This document shows, piece by piece, positions 34,204 to 46,336 of a stretch of DNA of 64,000 nt. Location of the stretch: NCBI RefSeq assembly GCF_014489555.1, contig NZ_CP060784.1, positions 2,170,001 through 2,234,000 of the forward strand, in the 5' to 3' direction. This DNA is from Hymenobacter qilianensis. GTDB lineage: Bacteria; Bacteroidota; Bacteroidia; Cytophagales; Hymenobacteraceae. The translations under genes and the position numbers were made by a program. Every line of letters begins with the position of its first letter. Positions within the stretch are counted from its first letter, which is position 1. A model generated the notes under the pieces. It was not told the origin of the DNA. It saw only the letters and a list, made by a program, of their open reading frames with translations, and did no database searches.

Positions 34204-34764
34204 ATGGGAGAATTGAAATGGTATGTAGTTCGCTCTGTAAGCGGACAGGAGAAGAAAGCTAAGCAGTATTTAGAAACCGAGCTTGGCCGACACAATCTGA
34301 CGGAAATGGTACCACAGGTGCTGATTCCAATCGAGAAAGTGTTCGAGATGCGTAATGGAAAGAAGCGCGTTCGGGAGCGTAATCTGTATCCAGGCTACAT
34401 CATCATTCACGCGGACCTTACCCACGGTGAAGTCGATCATATTATCACCAGTACCCCAGGAGTTATTGGCTGGGTAGGTGATAAGGATAGCAAAACAGCC
34501 TCTAGCAAACCTGCTCCATTACATATTTCGGAAGTCAACCGCATCCTAGGTATTGTAGACGAACAGGAAGAGCAAACAGCTTCACTAGAAACTCCTTTCA
34601 TTACTGGTGAGCTGGTAAAAGTGATTGATGGCGCGTTTAGTGGATTTTCTGGTACTGTTTCAGAAGTATTTGAAGAGCGTAAGAAACTCAACGTAATCGT
34701 TAAGATATTCGGTCGTAGCACTCCGATGGAGTTGAGCTATACTCAGGTAGAGAAAGAATCATAG
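34204..34764 (+). CDS. nusG: Transcription termination/antitermination factor NusG
   Basis: A 186-residue protein with an N-terminal NGN domain (KWYVVRSVSGQEKKAKQYLE) and a C-terminal KOW domain (GELVKVIDGAFSGFSGTV). It binds RNA polymerase and links transcription to translation or Rho. An insert (residues ~95-125, Ser/Ala/Glu-rich) separates the two domains. It follows secE by 12 bases. Confidence 0.96.
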   Translation: MGELKWYVVRSVSGQEKKAKQYLETELGRHNLTEMVPQVLIPIEKVFEMRNGKKRVRERNLYPGYIIIHADLTHGEVDHIITSTPGVIGWVGDKDSKTASSKPAPLHISEVNRILGIVDEQEEQTASLETPFITGELVKVIDGAFSGFSGTVSEVFEERKKLNVIVKIFGRSTPMELSYTQVEKES

Positions 34765-34892
34765 TTGTAAGAATTTATCGTCGCTGGCTAGTCGCTTCGA
34801 GCCAGTGATGCTTCCACATAGTATTTCGAAGCAAATTTTAAACTGAGGGCTCACGGTGTTACGACCTGCAAGCCTGAAGCCTTTTAACCCCA

Positions 34893-35335
34893 ATGGCCAA
34901 AGAAATTAGAGGTTATCTGCGACTGCAGATAAAGGGAGGCGCTGCGAATCCTTCGCCGCCGGTTGGACCTGCACTTGGTAGCAAAGGCCTTAACATCATG
35001 GAGTTTTGCAAGCAGTTCAATGCTCGCACCCAGGATAAGGCCGGCCAAGTATGTCCCGTTTTGATCACCATGTACACCGACAAGTCTTTTGACTTTGTGG
35101 TGAAAACGCCCCCGCGCCGGTATTGCTGCTCGAAGCTGCAAAGATCCAAAGCGGGTCGAAGGAGCCTAACCGTAACAAGGTAGGTTCTGTTACCTGGGAT
35201 CAGGTGCGCCATATTGCTGAAACCAAAATGGCTGACCTCAATGCATTCAAGATTGAGTCGGCTATGAAGCTTGTGGCTGGTACAGCCCGTAGCATGGGTA
35301 TCACCGTCAAGGGCGATTCTCCCTTTGCCAACTAA
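34893..35335 (+). CDS. rplK: 50S ribosomal protein L11 (frame broken at a C run)
   Basis: A 147-residue protein when repaired. The frame from ATG 34893 reads [39 protein letters not shown] correctly (core), then breaks at five C's at 35109-35113 in VVKTPP. Adding one C continues as [10 protein letters not shown] and joins the frame ending ...GDSPFAN at 35335. Since L11 forms the GTPase-associated centre and is rarely absent, an under-called base is the best explanation. It is the first gene of the rplKAJL group. A small inverted repeat (CTGGCT/AGCCAG) occurs in its 128-base leader. Confidence 0.93.
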
Positions 35336-35356
35336 CTTTTAAACCTAGAAAAGCTC

Positions 35357-36052
35357 ATGGCAAAAGTTAGCAAGAAACGCAAGGAAGCCCTTGCCAAGCA
35401 CGACCTGACGCAAGTACGTTCATTGGTTGAGGCAGCGAAAATAGTGAAGGACATTACCTACACTAAGTTCGACTCATCTGTTGATATCGACGTGCGTCTA
35501 GGCGTTGATCCCCGTAAAGCCGACCAAATGGTGCGTGGCGTAGCTACGTTGCCACATGGTACCGGCAAAACTGTTCGTGTACTAGCTCTAGTAACCCCCG
35601 ACAAAGAAGCCGAAGCAACTGCTGCTGGTGCTGACTTTGTTGGCCTTGATGACTACATCTCGAAAATCGAGAAGGGCTGGACTGACATCGACGTGATTAT
35701 CACGATGCCATCCGTAATGGCTAAAGTAGGTCGTTTAGGTCGTGTGCTCGGTCCCCGTGGCCTGATGCCTAACCCTAAGTCGGGTACTGTTACTACTGAC
35801 GTAGCCAAAGCTGTTCAGGAAGTGAAAGCTGGTAAAATCGACTTTAAAGTTGACAAGACTGGTATCATTCACTGCAGCGTAGGCAAAGTATCCTTCGACG
35901 ACAACAAGCTCGCCGAAAATGCTTTCGAAGTAATTCAAACGCTAACACGTCTGAAGCCTTCGTCAGCTAAAGGTACCTACATCAAGAGCATCACGCTTTC
36001 GAGCACGATGAGCCCGGCTGTTCCGGTAGACACGACGGTAACTTCCGCCTAA
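35357..36052 (+). CDS. rplA: 50S ribosomal protein L1
   Basis: A 231-residue protein of the L1 stalk. [33 protein letters not shown] core (here [18 protein letters not shown]), [19 protein letters not shown] and the rRNA-binding segments are present. In many bacteria L1 represses its own operon; a regulatory leader is not obvious here. It lies 21 bases after rplK. Confidence 0.96.
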   Translation: MAKVSKKRKEALAKHDLTQVRSLVEAAKIVKDITYTKFDSSVDIDVRLGVDPRKADQMVRGVATLPHGTGKTVRVLALVTPDKEAEATAAGADFVGLDDYISKIEKGWTDIDVIITMPSVMAKVGRLGRVLGPRGLMPNPKSGTVTTDVAKAVQEVKAGKIDFKVDKTGIIHCSVGKVSFDDNKLAENAFEVIQTLTRLKPSSAKGTYIKSITLSSTMSPAVPVDTTVTSA

Positions 36053-36069
36053 CTAACTGACGACGAACT

Positions 36070-36624
36070 ATGACCCGGGAAGAAAAACAAGACCTCGTCA
36101 ACGAGTTGAGCGAAAAGTTTCAATCGCACAACGCGTTCTATATCACGGATGCATCTACGATGTCCGTGGCGAAGATCAACGATTTCCGTCGCCTGTGCTT
36201 TAACCGCGGGATGGAGTACAAAGTGTACAAGAACACGTTGATCCGTAAAGCTCTCGATACCCTCGGTGGTGATACTACCGAGATGGATGAGGCTTTAAAA
36301 GGCCAATCAGGCATTCTGTTCTCGAAAGAGTCAGGTAATGCACCGGCCAAATTGTTGAAGGATTTCTACAAGCAGCAGAACTACGCTAAAACTGTAGTTC
36401 CGAAGCCAGCCCTAAAGGGCGCATTTATCGACAGCGGCGTTTACGTTGGCGTTGATAAGCTAGAAATGCTCAGCACACTTAAAGGCAAGCAGGAACTCCT
36501 CGGCGAAATCGTCGGCCTGCTGCAATCGCCTGCCAAGAATGTTATCTCTGCCCTATCGAGCGGCGGCAGCAAGCTGGCTGGTATCCTTAAGACACTTTCC
36601 GAAAAAGAAGAGGTTGCAGGCTAA
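36070..36624 (+). CDS. rplJ: 50S ribosomal protein L10
   Basis: A 184-residue protein that anchors L7/L12 to the ribosome. It has EEKQDLVNELSEKFQSHNAFYITDAS and MEYKVYKNTLIRKAL, with the C-terminal helix that binds L7/L12 dimers. It follows rplA by 17 bases. Confidence 0.95.
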   Translation: MTREEKQDLVNELSEKFQSHNAFYITDASTMSVAKINDFRRLCFNRGMEYKVYKNTLIRKALDTLGGDTTEMDEALKGQSGILFSKESGNAPAKLLKDFYKQQNYAKTVVPKPALKGAFIDSGVYVGVDKLEMLSTLKGKQELLGEIVGLLQSPAKNVISALSSGGSKLAGILKTLSEKEEVAG

Positions 36625-36692
36625 CCGCTGCTCATCTTTTTCACTTTCAATTTCCAAACGATTCAATAACCTTTTTTTAACAATCTACAGAA

Positions 36693-37073
36693 ATGGCAGA
36701 TTTGAAAGCATTCGCTGAGCAGCTCGTTAGCCTGACGGTGAAAGAAGTAAACGAACTGGCTACTATCCTGAAAGACGAGTATGGCATCGAGCCTGCTGCG
36801 GCTGCTCCAGTAATGATGGCCGGTGGTGGCGGTGGCGCTGCTGCTGACGCTCCTGAGGAAAAAACCTCGTTCGACGTAATCCTGAAGGCTGCCGGCGGCG
36901 CTAAGCTGGCTGTAGTTAAATTGGTAAAAGACCTGACTGGTCTTGGCTTGAAAGAAGCTAAAGAACTAGTTGACGGTGCTCCTAAGCCTTTGAAAGAAGG
37001 TGTTACCAAAGACGAAGCCGACACGCTGAAGAAGCAACTGGAAGAAGCCGGCGCTGAAGTAGAAGTTAAGTAA
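36693..37073 (+). CDS. rplL: 50S ribosomal protein L7/L12
   Basis: A 126-residue stalk protein. The N-terminal dimerisation part, an Ala/Gly-rich hinge ([18 protein letters not shown]) and the C-terminal factor-binding domain ([19 protein letters not shown]) are all present. The 202-base gap to rpoB contains a possible attenuator hairpin. Confidence 0.96.
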   Translation: MADLKAFAEQLVSLTVKEVNELATILKDEYGIEPAAAAPVMMAGGGGGAAADAPEEKTSFDVILKAAGGAKLAVVKLVKDLTGLGLKEAKELVDGAPKPLKEGVTKDEADTLKKQLEEAGAEVEVK

Positions 37074-37109
37074 GCTGCGGCCCGCTTTTTCTCCTATAAA
37101 CTTGGATAG

Positions 37110-37132
37110 GCCTGGCAACTAAGCCAGGTCTT
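37110..37132 (+). promoter_or_regulatory. Hairpin between rplL and rpoB, possible attenuator
   Basis: GCCTGGC (37110-37116) pairs with GCCAGGT (37123-37129), followed by CTTTT. The T run is short. In many bacteria a weak terminator here lowers rpoBC relative to rplL. An isolated AAAATGCCCCCAG word follows at 37162-37173. Confidence 0.5.
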
Positions 37133-37275
37133 TTCCTGTTTGTAGGCTATAAGTTTTAATAAAATGCCCCCAGCGCCGCATTGCGGCTTTTCGTGCCTAC
37201 GGGTACGTAGATGGGAATGGTCAGGTTGACCAGAGTTAGTAAGCTTCAGTGTCCATTTCTTAAGACCCAAACGCA

Positions 37276-40200
37276 TTGGCTACACCGAAAGCAGAGGCTT
37301 TGCAGAAAGCCGTTGAGCGAATCAATTTCGCCAAGATTAAAAAAGTTATCGAGTATCCGGACTTCTTGGACGTGCAGTTGCAGTCGTTCCAAGATTTCTT
37401 TCAGTTGGAAACTGCGGCCGAAAGCCGTGCCGACGAAGGCCTATTCAAGGTGTTCGCGGAGAACTTTCCAATATCGGACTCGCGCGAGAATTTTGTGCTG
37501 CAGTTTATGGATTATCACGTCGACCCGCCGAAATATTCGGTCGACGAGTGCATTGACCGTGGCCTAACTTACTCAGTACCGTTAAAGGCTAAGCTACGTC
37601 TTATCTGCAACGATACAGATAATGAGGATTTCGAGACGATTGAGCAGGAAGTGTTTTTGGGAAATATCCCTTACATGACCGAAAAAGGCTCTTTCGTTAT
37701 CAATGGTGCCGAGCGTGTAATTGTATCTCAGTTACACCGTTCGCCAGGTGTATTCTTTGCTCAGAGCAAGCATACCAATGGTACCAAGCTATACTCAGCC
37801 CGTATTATCCCTTTCAAAGGTTCGTGGATTGAGTTTGCTACGGACGTGAACAACGTCATGTATGCTTACATAGACCGAAAGAAGAAATTCCCAGTTACAA
37901 CCTTGCTTCGTGCTATCGGTTACGGCACTGACAAAGACATTCTAGACTTGTTCGGTTTGTCGGAGGAAGTGAAGGCTGAGAAGAAGAGCTTAAAGAAAGC
38001 AGTAGGTCGTAAGTTGGCTGCTCGGGTACTACGCACCTGGACTGAAGACTTTGTGGACGAGGATACCGGTGAAGTTGTTTCAATCGACCGTAACGAAGTT
38101 CTATTAGAGCGTGACTCGACTATCCAGGAGGAGGACATAGATGTAATCCTGAATGCGGGTCCAAAGTCTATCATTCTCCATAAGGAGAATGTGAACATCG
38201 CTGACTTCGCCATTATTTATAACACACTGCAGAAGGACAACTCCAACTCGGAGAAGGAGGCTGTGGAGCAAATATATCGTCAGCTCCGTAATACGGAAGC
38301 TCCTGACGAGGAAACTGCTCGCGACATCATCCAGAAACTGTTCTTCTCTGATAAGCGCTACGACCTCGGCGACGTTGGTCGCTATCGTATCAATAAGAAG
38401 CTTGGCCTCGACAAGAACTGGGAAGCACGGGTATTGACTAATGAGGACATTGTTCTAATTGTTAAATATCTGATCGGTCTTATCAACTCGAAGGCTGTAG
38501 TCGATGATATTGACCACTTATCGAATCGTCGGGTACGTACGGTAGGGGAACAGCTTTACGCTCAGTTTGGCGTAGGTCTGGCTCGTATGGCGCGTACGAT
38601 TAAGGAGCGCATGAACGTGCGCGATAACGAGGACTTTAAGCCAGTTGATTTGATCAACGCGCGTACGCTGTCGTCAGTTATCAACTCCTTCTTCGGCACC
38701 AACCAGCTTTCTCAGTTCATGGACCAGACCAACCCGCTGGCCGAGGTGACGCACAAGCGTCGCGTATCGGCACTGGGGCCAGGAGGTCTGTCACGTGAGC
38801 GTGCTGGTTTCGAAGTACGTGACGTACACTACACTCACTACGGGCGTCTGTGTACCATCGAAACTCCGGAAGGACCCAACATCGGTCTGATTTCTTCGCT
38901 GTGCGTTCACGCTCGCGTGAATGGCATGGGCTTTATCGAAACGCCTTACCGTGCTGTAAAAGAAGGTAAAGTAGACGTAAGCCATGAAGTGAAGTACCTG
39001 ACCGCTGAAGAAGAAGATACTCACCACATCGCGCAGGCTAACGCCCGCATCGATGATAAGGGTAACTTCTTGTCAGAATTGGTAAAAGGCCGCTTCGAAG
39101 GTGACTTCCCAGTGGTTGAGCCAGCAGAGTACTCTTACATGGACGTTGCACCGAACCAGATTGTATCGGTAGCTGCTTCGTTGATTCCATTCCTGGAGCA
39201 CGATGATGCTAACCGTGCACTGATGGGTTCGAACATGCAACGTCAGGCTGTGCCATTGCTCCGCCCAGAGGCTCCTATCGTGGGCACGGGACTGGAAGGT
39301 CGTACGGCTATCGACTCACGCACGCTAGTTGTAGCTGAAGGCGACGGTGAAATTGATTATGTAGACGCTAATAAGATCATCGTTCGCTATGATTTGACTG
39401 CTGAAGATGTACTTGTAAGCTTCGATGCTGAGCGAGTATCATACGACCTGATCAAGTTCCGTCGTACTAACCAAGACACATGCATTAATCTTACGCCGCT
39501 GGTTAAGAAAGGCCAGCGTGTAACGAAGGGCGAGCCGCTATGTGAAGGCTATGGCACGAACAAGGGTGAGCTAGCTCTCGGCCGTAATATGCAGGTGGCC
39601 TTTATGCCATGGCAGGGTTACAACTTCGAGGATGCTATCGTAATCTCGGAGCGTGTCGTTCGTGATGATATTTTCACCTCTATCCACATTGAGGAATTCG
39701 AGCTAGAAGTTCGGGAGACGAAGCGAGGGGAGGAAGAGTTGACGTCTGAAATTCCAAACGTAAGTGAAGAAGCTGTCCGTAACCTCGACGACAACGGTAT
39801 TATCCGTTTGGGCGCAGAGGTGAAAGAAGGGGATATCCTCATTGGTAAGATTACCCCTAAGGGCGAAACTGATCCAACGCCGGAAGAAAAGCTGCTTCGC
39901 GCCATCTTTGGTGACAAAGCTGGTGATGTGAAAGACGCCTCGCTTAAGGCGCCGCCATCCTTGAATGGTGTTGTTATTGGCACTAAGCTATTCTCACGTC
40001 CTAAGAAAGACAAGAACCTGCGCGCTAAGTCGAAGAAGGAAGTAGAAGAGTTGAAAGACCGCTACGCCCAAGAGCTTCGTAGCGTGAAGGCAGTAATGGT
40101 TGATAAACTGGTGCAGCTTCTGGAGGGCAAAACCTCACAGGGTGTGAAGCACAAGTTTGGCGATGAGATCTTGTCTAAAGGTGTGAAGTTTGGTAAGAAG

Positions 40201-41165
40201 AACGTCACTGAGGCGCTCTTCCCGAGAAGAACCCTTATAAGGATGAGAGCAACTACGCTGTACCGGAAGAGGTAAATATGTTCAAGGATCTGATCCTGGA
40301 GAACTGGACCGCTGACGAGAAAGTGAATAGCATGCTGCTGCAATTGGTGAAGAACTACGCCAAGCGTCGCAACACTATCACGGCTCGTTTCAAGCGCGAC
40401 CGGTTTACCTTGGAAGTAGGTGATGAACTCCCCGCAGGTATTGTGCAGCTGGCCAAAGTATACATCGCCAAGAAGCGTAAGCTGAAGGTGGGGGACAAAA
40501 TGGCTGGTCGTCACGGTAACAAGGGGGTGGTAGCCCGCATCGTGCGCGATGAGGATATGCCTTTCTTGGCTGATGGTACGCCAATGGACATAGTGCTTAA
40601 CCCGCTCGGTGTACCAAGCCGCATGAACATCGGTCAGATTTATGAGACTGTACTTGGTTGGGCTGGCTTGAAGCTAGGTCGCACCTATGCTACCCCGATT
40701 TTCGATGGTGCTACCGAAGAGGAAGTATCACGTGAGTTGGCGGAAGCAGGGTTGCCGCACTTCGGTCGCTCTTACTTACACGATGGTTTGACTGGCCAAC
40801 AGTTTGACCAGCCAGTAACGGTGGGTGTTATCTATATGCTGAAGCTGGGTCACTTAGTGGATGATAAGATGCACGCTCGCTCTATCGGACCATACTCGCT
40901 CATTACGCAGCAGCCGCTGGGTGGTAAAGCGCAATTTGGTGGTCAGCGCTTCGGCGAAATGGAAGTGTGGGCGTTGGAGGCCTTCGGTGCGTCGAACGTG
41001 CTGCAGGAAATTCTGACGGTGAAGTCGGACGACGTTGTCGGCCGGGCCAAAGCTTACGAAGCCATCGTGAAGGGCGACGTGCTACCCAAGCCAAATATCC
41101 CCGAGTCATTCAACGTGCTCATTCATGAGCTACGTGGTCTGGCACTGGAAATCACGCTTGACTAA
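37276..41165 (+). CDS. rpoB: RNA polymerase beta subunit (frame broken at a C run)
   Basis: A protein of 1296 residues when repaired. It starts at TTG 37276, typical [21 protein letters not shown]. It has the rifampicin region ([25 protein letters not shown]), [20 protein letters not shown] and [12 protein letters not shown]. The frame breaks at CCC 40221-40223 ([20 protein letters not shown]); adding one C joins it to the second part ending LALEITLD. It is an essential gene and the run is only three C long, so neither a real split nor slippage is likely. A possible real alternative is two polypeptides, but the missing piece carries conserved residues between them. Confidence 0.94.
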
Positions 41166-41173
41166 TTAGAAAA

Positions 41174-41222
41174 GGCGCGGTTCGCTTCCAAGCAATTGGA
41201 ACGGGCCGCGCCAGCTCTAGTG
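41174..41222 (+). promoter_or_regulatory. Hairpin between rpoB and rpoC
   Basis: GGCGCGG (41174-41180) pairs with CCGCGCC (41216-41222), with an inner TTCCAA/TTGGAA. There is no T run, so it may stabilise or process the message instead of terminating. Confidence 0.45.
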
Positions 41223-41280
41223 TTACGATAGGCTGCAAAGCACATTTTACTTCTGACATAGTTTTTAGAAAAACGACAGT

Positions 41281-44200
41281 ATGGCGTTTGCAAAGAATAA
41301 AAAACTGGTGCAGGACTTCTCGAAAGTCACTATCTCTCTGGCCTCGCCCGAATCCATTCTGGAGCGGTCGAATGGGGAAGTAGTGAAACCCGAGACGATC
41401 AACTACCGGACGTACAAGCCTGAAATGGGCGGCCTATTTTGCGAGCGGATTTTCGGTCCTGTGAAGGACTGGGAATGCCACTGCGGCAAATACAAGCGCA
41501 TCCGTTACAAGGGCATTATCTGCGACCGTTGCGGCGTGGAGGTGACTGAGAAGAAGGTGCGTCGGGAGCGGATGGGTCACATCGAGCTGGTGGTACCTGT
41601 TGCTCATATCTGGTATTTCAAGTCCCTGCCCAATAAAATCGGTTACTTGCTGGGCTTGCCTACCAAGAAGCTTGATCAGATTATCTACTACGAGCGCTAT
41701 GTGGTAGTTCAGCCTGGTGTATTAGCTGAAGAAGGCGTACAACAGCTTGACTTTCTCACCGAAGATGAGTACTTGGACATCATCGATAAACTTCCCCGGG
41801 AGAATCAGATGTTGCCTAATGAGGACCCTAATAAGTTTATTGCCCGTATGGGAGCTGACGCGCTGCAACTTCTGTTGGAGCGTACTAACCTCGACGAGCT
41901 TTCCTATAGCCTACGTGACTCTGCCGCCCACGAGACTTCACAACAGCGTAAAGCTGATGCGTTGAAGCGTCTGCGGGTAGTAGAAGCTTTCCGCGACGCA
42001 GCTACTCGTATCGAGAACAAGCCTGAGTGGATGGTTATTCGTATGGTGCCAGTGATTCCACCGGAACTGCGTCCGCTTGTTCCATTGGATGGGGGGCGTT
42101 TTGCTACCTCTGACTTGAATGATCTGTATCGTCGCGTTATTATCCGTAACAACCGCCTCAAGCGCCTAATTGAAATTAAGGCTCCTGAGGTGATTCTACG
42201 GAACGAGAAGCGCATGCTCCAGGAAGCTGTGGACTCGCTCTTCGACAACTCGCGTAAGGTTAATGCGGTGCGCGCCGAAGGTAACCGGGCTCTGAAGTCG
42301 CTGTCCGATATGCTGAAAGGCAAGCAGGGCCGCTTCCGTCAGAACTTGCTCGGTAAGCGTGTTGACTACTCTGGCCGTTCGGTTATTGTAGTTGGTCCTG
42401 AGTTGAAGCTGCATGAGTGCGGTCTGCCTAAGAACATGGCAGCTGAGCTGTTTAAGCCATTCATTATCCGTAAGCTCATTGAGCGCGGTATAGTGAAGAC
42501 GGTAAAATCAGCAAAGAAGATCGTTGATCGTAAGGATGCTGTAGTGTGGGATATTCTGGAGAACGTGCTGAAAGGTCATCCAGTCCTGCTCAACCGTGCT
42601 CCTACCTTGCACCGCTTAGGCATCCAGGCATTCCAACCTCGTCTGATCGAGGGTAAGGCTATTCAGCTGCACCCACTTGTTTGTACAGCATTCAACGCTG
42701 ACTTTGACGGTGACCAGATGGCTGTGCACGTTCCGCTCGGACCGGCTGCTATCCTGGAAGCTTCAACGCTGATGCTGGCTTCGCATAACATTCTGAACCC
42801 AGCCAACGGCGCACCCATCGCGGTACCGTCGCAGGACATGGTACTCGGTTTGTATTATGTGACTAAAGGCAAGCGCAGCACTGATGAAGAGCAGGTACAA
42901 GGCGAAGGCCGTATCTTCTACTCGGACGAAGAAGTTGTAATTGCTATCAACGAAGGTCAACTTTCAAAGCACGCTATTATTAAGGTGCGTACGAAAGTGC
43001 GGAACGAGAACGATGAACTTGTCACCAAGATCATCGAGACCGTAGCCGGTCGTGTTCTGTTCAACCAGCTGGTTCCGGAGGAAGTGGGCTTCGTTGACGA
43101 ACTGCTAACTAAGAAGAAGCTTCAGCAGATCATCTCGCTCGTGTTTAAGCGTACGGGCATGGCCCGCACGGCTCAGTTCCTCGATGACATCAAGACGCTG
43201 GGCTTCCAGTCGGCTTACAAAGGTGGTTTGTCGATGGGTCTGGGTGATATTCAGATTCCAAAGGAGAAGGATGCCCTTATCGCTCAGGCTCAGGCCGACG
43301 TGGTAGCGGTAACCCAGAACTACCAGATGGGTCTGATTACTGACAACGAGCGTTACAACCAGGTTATCGACATCTGGACGCGTATCAACAACCAGATCAC
43401 GGAGACACTCATGGGCCGCCTCGAAAAGGAGAACCAGGGCTTCAACTCGATCTACATGATGATGCACTCCGGTGCCCGTGGCTCGCGCGAGCAGATTCGT
43501 CAGCTCGGCGGTATGCGTGGTCTGATGGCTAAGCCACAGAAGTCGTTGCAAGGTTCGGTAGGTGAGATTATCGAAAACCCGATTCTGTCTAACTTCAAAG
43601 AAGGCCTGGACGTTATCGAGTACTTCATCTCCACCCACGGTGCTCGTAAAGGTCTGGCCGATACGGCATTGAAAACGGCTGATGCTGGCTACCTGACTCG
43701 TCGTCTGGTAGACGTATCGCAAGACGTTATTGTAAACGAAGTAGACTGCGGTACTCTCCGTGGCCTTGAGGTTTCGGCATTAAAGGACAACGAGGATATC
43801 GTAGAGTCACTCGCTGAGCGTATCCTGGGTCGTGTAGCAGTTCACAACGTTGTGAATCCGCTGAATGACGAGATAATCTTGGCTGCTGGTGAGGAAATCA
43901 CGGAGGAAATCACTCGTTTGATTGACAATACAGCTATTGAGACGGTGGAAATCCGCTCAGTACTGACTTGTGAATCGAAGCGTGGTATCTGCGCCAAGTG
44001 CTATGGTCGTAACCTGTCTTCTGGCCGTATGGTACAGAAAGGTGAGGCTGTTGGTGTAATTGCTGCTCAGTCTATCGGAGAGCCTGGTACTCAGCTTACC
44101 CTGCGTACTTTCCACGTGGGTGGTACTGCCTCCAACATTGCTGTTGAGGCTAGCATCCGTGCTAAATTCTCTGGTGCTGTTGAGTTCGAAGACATTCGGA

Positions 44201-45630
44201 CAGTAGCTACTACTACTGACGAAGGTGTGAAGGGCAAGGTAGTAATGGGTCGCTCGGGCGAAGTTCGGATTGTAGATTCTGCCACTGGCAAAGTCTTCAT
44301 CTCGAACCACGTTCCTTATGGCTCTTTCCTGATTGTTGACGAAGGTCAGCAAGTAGAGAAAGGCGATGAGCTTTGCAACTGGGATCCTTACAACGCTGTC
44401 ATCCTTTCGGAGTTCGATGGTACTGTTCAGTACGACGCTATCACAGAAGGTATCACCTACCGTGAGGAATCAGATGAGCAGACAGGTCACCGCGAAAAGG
44501 TTATCATCGAGTCGAAAGCCAAAGATCAGAACCCATCTATCATCGTTAGAGCTGGTAAGAAAGGCGATACCGAAGGTCAGAAAGGCTATAGCATCCCAGT
44601 AGGCTCTCACCTAAACGTGGAGAATGGCGACAAGATCAAGGCTGGTCACATTCTGGCTAAGATTCCTCGTGCCATTGGTAAGACTCGCGACATCACCGGT
44701 GGTCTGCCACGTGTGACGGAGCTGTTCGAAGCCCGTAACCCATCGAACCCAGCTGTTGTGTCGGAAATCGACGGTGTGGTAACGTATGGTACAGTGAAGC
44801 GTGGCAACCGTGAAATCTTCATTGAGTCGAAAGACGGCGTGAAGAAGAAGTACATGGTGCCCCTGTCCAAGCACATTTTGGTGCAGGACAATGACTTCAT
44901 CCGTGCTGGTATGCCGCTTTCCGATGGTGCTATCACGCCATCCGACATCCTGAGCATTCAGGGCCCGGGTGCTGTGCAAGAGTACCTCGTGAATGAGATT
45001 CAGGAAGTATATCGCTTGCAGGGTGTAAAAATCAACGATAAGCACATTGAGGTGGTAGTTCGCCAGATGATGCAGAAGGTGGTTATCCTCGACGCCGGCG
45101 ACACGACTTTCCTCGAAAATCAGGTGATCGACAAGATCGTCTTCATGGAGGAGAACGATACCATCATCGACATGAAGGTGGTAACCGACGCGGGTGACTC
45201 TACGGAGTTGAAGCCTGGTCAGATTGTGAGTGCCCGCCGCCTCCGCGACGAGAACTCCAGCCTGAAGCGTCGCGACCTGAAACTGGTGGAAGTGCGCGAC
45301 GCGCAGCCTTCTGTTTCGCGTCCGACCCTGCAAGGTATCACCCAAGCCTCGTTGGGCACGCAGAGCTTCATTTCGGCCGCTTCCTTCCAGGAGACGACTA
45401 AGGTGCTTAGCGAAGCTGCTATCCGTGGCAAGGCCGACGAACTGCTTGGCCTGAAGGAGAACGTAATTGTTGGTCACCTCATCCCGGCTGGTACCGGCCT
45501 GCGCGAGTATACTCGTCAGGTTGTGGGCTCGAAGGAAGAGATGGAAGCGGCTGCCGCTGCACCCAAGGCTGACACTGAAACGAAGCGCCCCGCTCGCGCA
45601 AGCAAGCGTGAGGCTTCCATTCAGGAGTAG
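41281..45630 (+). CDS. rpoC: RNA polymerase beta-prime subunit
   Basis: A 1449-residue catalytic subunit, unbroken. It shows the zinc ribbon [20 protein letters not shown], the catalytic [13 protein letters not shown], the second zinc site with [13 protein letters not shown], and a Lys/Arg/Ala-rich C-terminal tail. Codon usage is that of a highly expressed gene. The word GGATGGGGGGCGTTTTGC at 42087-42104 (LDGGRFA) is a conserved family segment, so here the word coincides with normal coding need. A terminator follows. Confidence 0.99.
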   Translation: MAFAKNKKLVQDFSKVTISLASPESILERSNGEVVKPETINYRTYKPEMGGLFCERIFGPVKDWECHCGKYKRIRYKGIICDRCGVEVTEKKVRRERMGHIELVVPVAHIWYFKSLPNKIGYLLGLPTKKLDQIIYYERYVVVQPGVLAEEGVQQLDFLTEDEYLDIIDKLPRENQMLPNEDPNKFIARMGADALQLLLERTNLDELSYSLRDSAAHETSQQRKADALKRLRVVEAFRDAATRIENKPEWMVIRMVPVIPPELRPLVPLDGGRFATSDLNDLYRRVIIRNNRLKRLIEIKAPEVILRNEKRMLQEAVDSLFDNSRKVNAVRAEGNRALKSLSDMLKGKQGRFRQNLLGKRVDYSGRSVIVVGPELKLHECGLPKNMAAELFKPFIIRKLIERGIVKTVKSAKKIVDRKDAVVWDILENVLKGHPVLLNRAPTLHRLGIQAFQPRLIEGKAIQLHPLVCTAFNADFDGDQMAVHVPLGPAAILEASTLMLASHNILNPANGAPIAVPSQDMVLGLYYVTKGKRSTDEEQVQGEGRIFYSDEEVVIAINEGQLSKHAIIKVRTKVRNENDELVTKIIETVAGRVLFNQLVPEEVGFVDELLTKKKLQQIISLVFKRTGMARTAQFLDDIKTLGFQSAYKGGLSMGLGDIQIPKEKDALIAQAQADVVAVTQNYQMGLITDNERYNQVIDIWTRINNQITETLMGRLEKENQGFNSIYMMMHSGARGSREQIRQLGGMRGLMAKPQKSLQGSVGEIIENPILSNFKEGLDVIEYFISTHGARKGLADTALKTADAGYLTRRLVDVSQDVIVNEVDCGTLRGLEVSALKDNEDIVESLAERILGRVAVHNVVNPLNDEIILAAGEEITEEITRLIDNTAIETVEIRSVLTCESKRGICAKCYGRNLSSGRMVQKGEAVGVIAAQSIGEPGTQLTLRTFHVGGTASNIAVEASIRAKFSGAVEFEDIRTVATTTDEGVKGKVVMGRSGEVRIVDSATGKVFISNHVPYGSFLIVDEGQQVEKGDELCNWDPYNAVILSEFDGTVQYDAITEGITYREESDEQTGHREKVIIESKAKDQNPSIIVRAGKKGDTEGQKGYSIPVGSHLNVENGDKIKAGHILAKIPRAIGKTRDITGGLPRVTELFEARNPSNPAVVSEIDGVVTYGTVKRGNREIFIESKDGVKKKYMVPLSKHILVQDNDFIRAGMPLSDGAITPSDILSIQGPGAVQEYLVNEIQEVYRLQGVKINDKHIEVVVRQMMQKVVILDAGDTTFLENQVIDKIVFMEENDTIIDMKVVTDAGDSTELKPGQIVSARRLRDENSSLKRRDLKLVEVRDAQPSVSRPTLQGITQASLGTQSFISAASFQETTKVLSEAAIRGKADELLGLKENVIVGHLIPAGTGLREYTRQVVGSKEEMEAAAAAPKADTETKRPARASKREASIQE

Positions 45631-45646
45631 TATTTGATACGTGAGT

Positions 45647-45692
45647 AAAGAGAAAAGCCGACTGGATACTTTCCGGTCGGCTTTTCTCTTTT
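45647..45692 (+). terminator. Intrinsic terminator after rpoC
   Basis: AAAGAGAAAAGCCGAC (45647-45662) pairs perfectly with GTCGGCTTTTCTCTTT (45676-45691), a 16-bp stem ending in a T run. Not of the iterated-word type. Confidence 0.9.
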
Positions 45693-45737
45693 CACTAATT
45701 TTGACATCATTCTATTATTTGCCCCCAACCTTATCCT

Positions 45738-46069
45738 ATGAATCAACCTCCTGACCAAAATGCCCCCAGGACCCGAACGCAATCAATATTGAACTGTCAG
45801 AACAAATTGCGGAAGGTGAGTACGCCAATCTGGCTATGATAGCGCATAGCAGCGGGGAGTTTGTTATTGACTTTATCCGATTGATGCCGGGCTTGCCAAA
45901 AGCGAAGGTTAAAGCTCGCATTGTGATAACGCCAGAGCATGCTAAGCGCCTGCTAGCTGCGCTAGCCGATAACGTAGACCGCTTCGAGCAGACATTTGGC
46001 CCAATAAAAACGCAGCCTGATATGCCAAACTTCCCCATGAACTTTGGGGGTACGATGGGAGAGGCATAA
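45738..46069 (+). CDS. DUF3467 protein (frame broken at a C run)
   Basis: A 110-residue protein when repaired. ATG 45738 is followed by NQPPDQNAP and five C's at 45763-45767; one added C continues as QDPNAINIELSEQIAEG and on to the frame ending NFGGTMGEA at 46069. The core SSGEFVIDFIRLMPGLPKAKVKARIVITPEHAKRLLAAL (cores only) matches DUF3467, a small protein often next to rpoC in Bacteroidota, with no known function. Another copy of the word lies just before the start codon (45721-45726). Confidence 0.8.
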
Positions 46070-46336
46070 ACATTATAAGTAAGCTGAACCTTATCATGGT
46101 CTTCGCAGCTTATTTATAAACAACCCGAAAAAGCCCCCCAGCCGCTGTTTGTGGCTTTTGGAGGCGATTATGAGAGTGTTAGACAAGGTTAAGTGCAGCG
46201 AGAGATAAGTCACTTGCAGTAAAGCACTTTCCCTAAAACAAACTATTTCAACCTGTTTGCTATTGTAAAGCAACTTCTATACCTTTGCAAGCCTAATTTT
46301 TTGGGAGAGAACCCTCCTTGACAAACCATTCCGTAG
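46070..46336. other. Intergenic leader of the rpsL operon
   Basis: 267 bases holding a lone AAAAAGCCCCCCAG word at 46129-46141, then a promoter and the rpsL leader. The word's 3' side can pair weakly with TGGCTTTTGG, so it may be a worn terminator for the upstream gene. Confidence 0.55.
46280..46287 (+). promoter_or_regulatory. Promoter for rpsL-rpsG-fusA-rpsJ
   Basis: TACCTTTG fits TAnnTTTG exactly, with TTTG at 46256-46259 as the -33 element, 20 bases upstream. Confidence 0.7.

Noticed and set aside
34765..34892. L10/L1 autoregulatory leader before rplK
   Set aside because: Only a six-base inverted repeat is present; the conserved rRNA-mimic structures could not be identified by eye.
40221..40223. 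Programmed frameshifting or a natural split of rpoB
   Set aside because: The run is three C only, no slippery or stimulatory structure is evident, and ten other genes show the same type of one-base loss. A systematic base-calling error is simpler.
42087..42104. Word copy in rpoC as evidence for DNA-level selection
   Set aside because: It encodes LDGGRFA, a segment conserved in beta-prime of Bacteroidota, so protein constraint suffices. The same applies to the five-C stretches in rplD (RVFGPQPRD) and rplX (KNPQGG).
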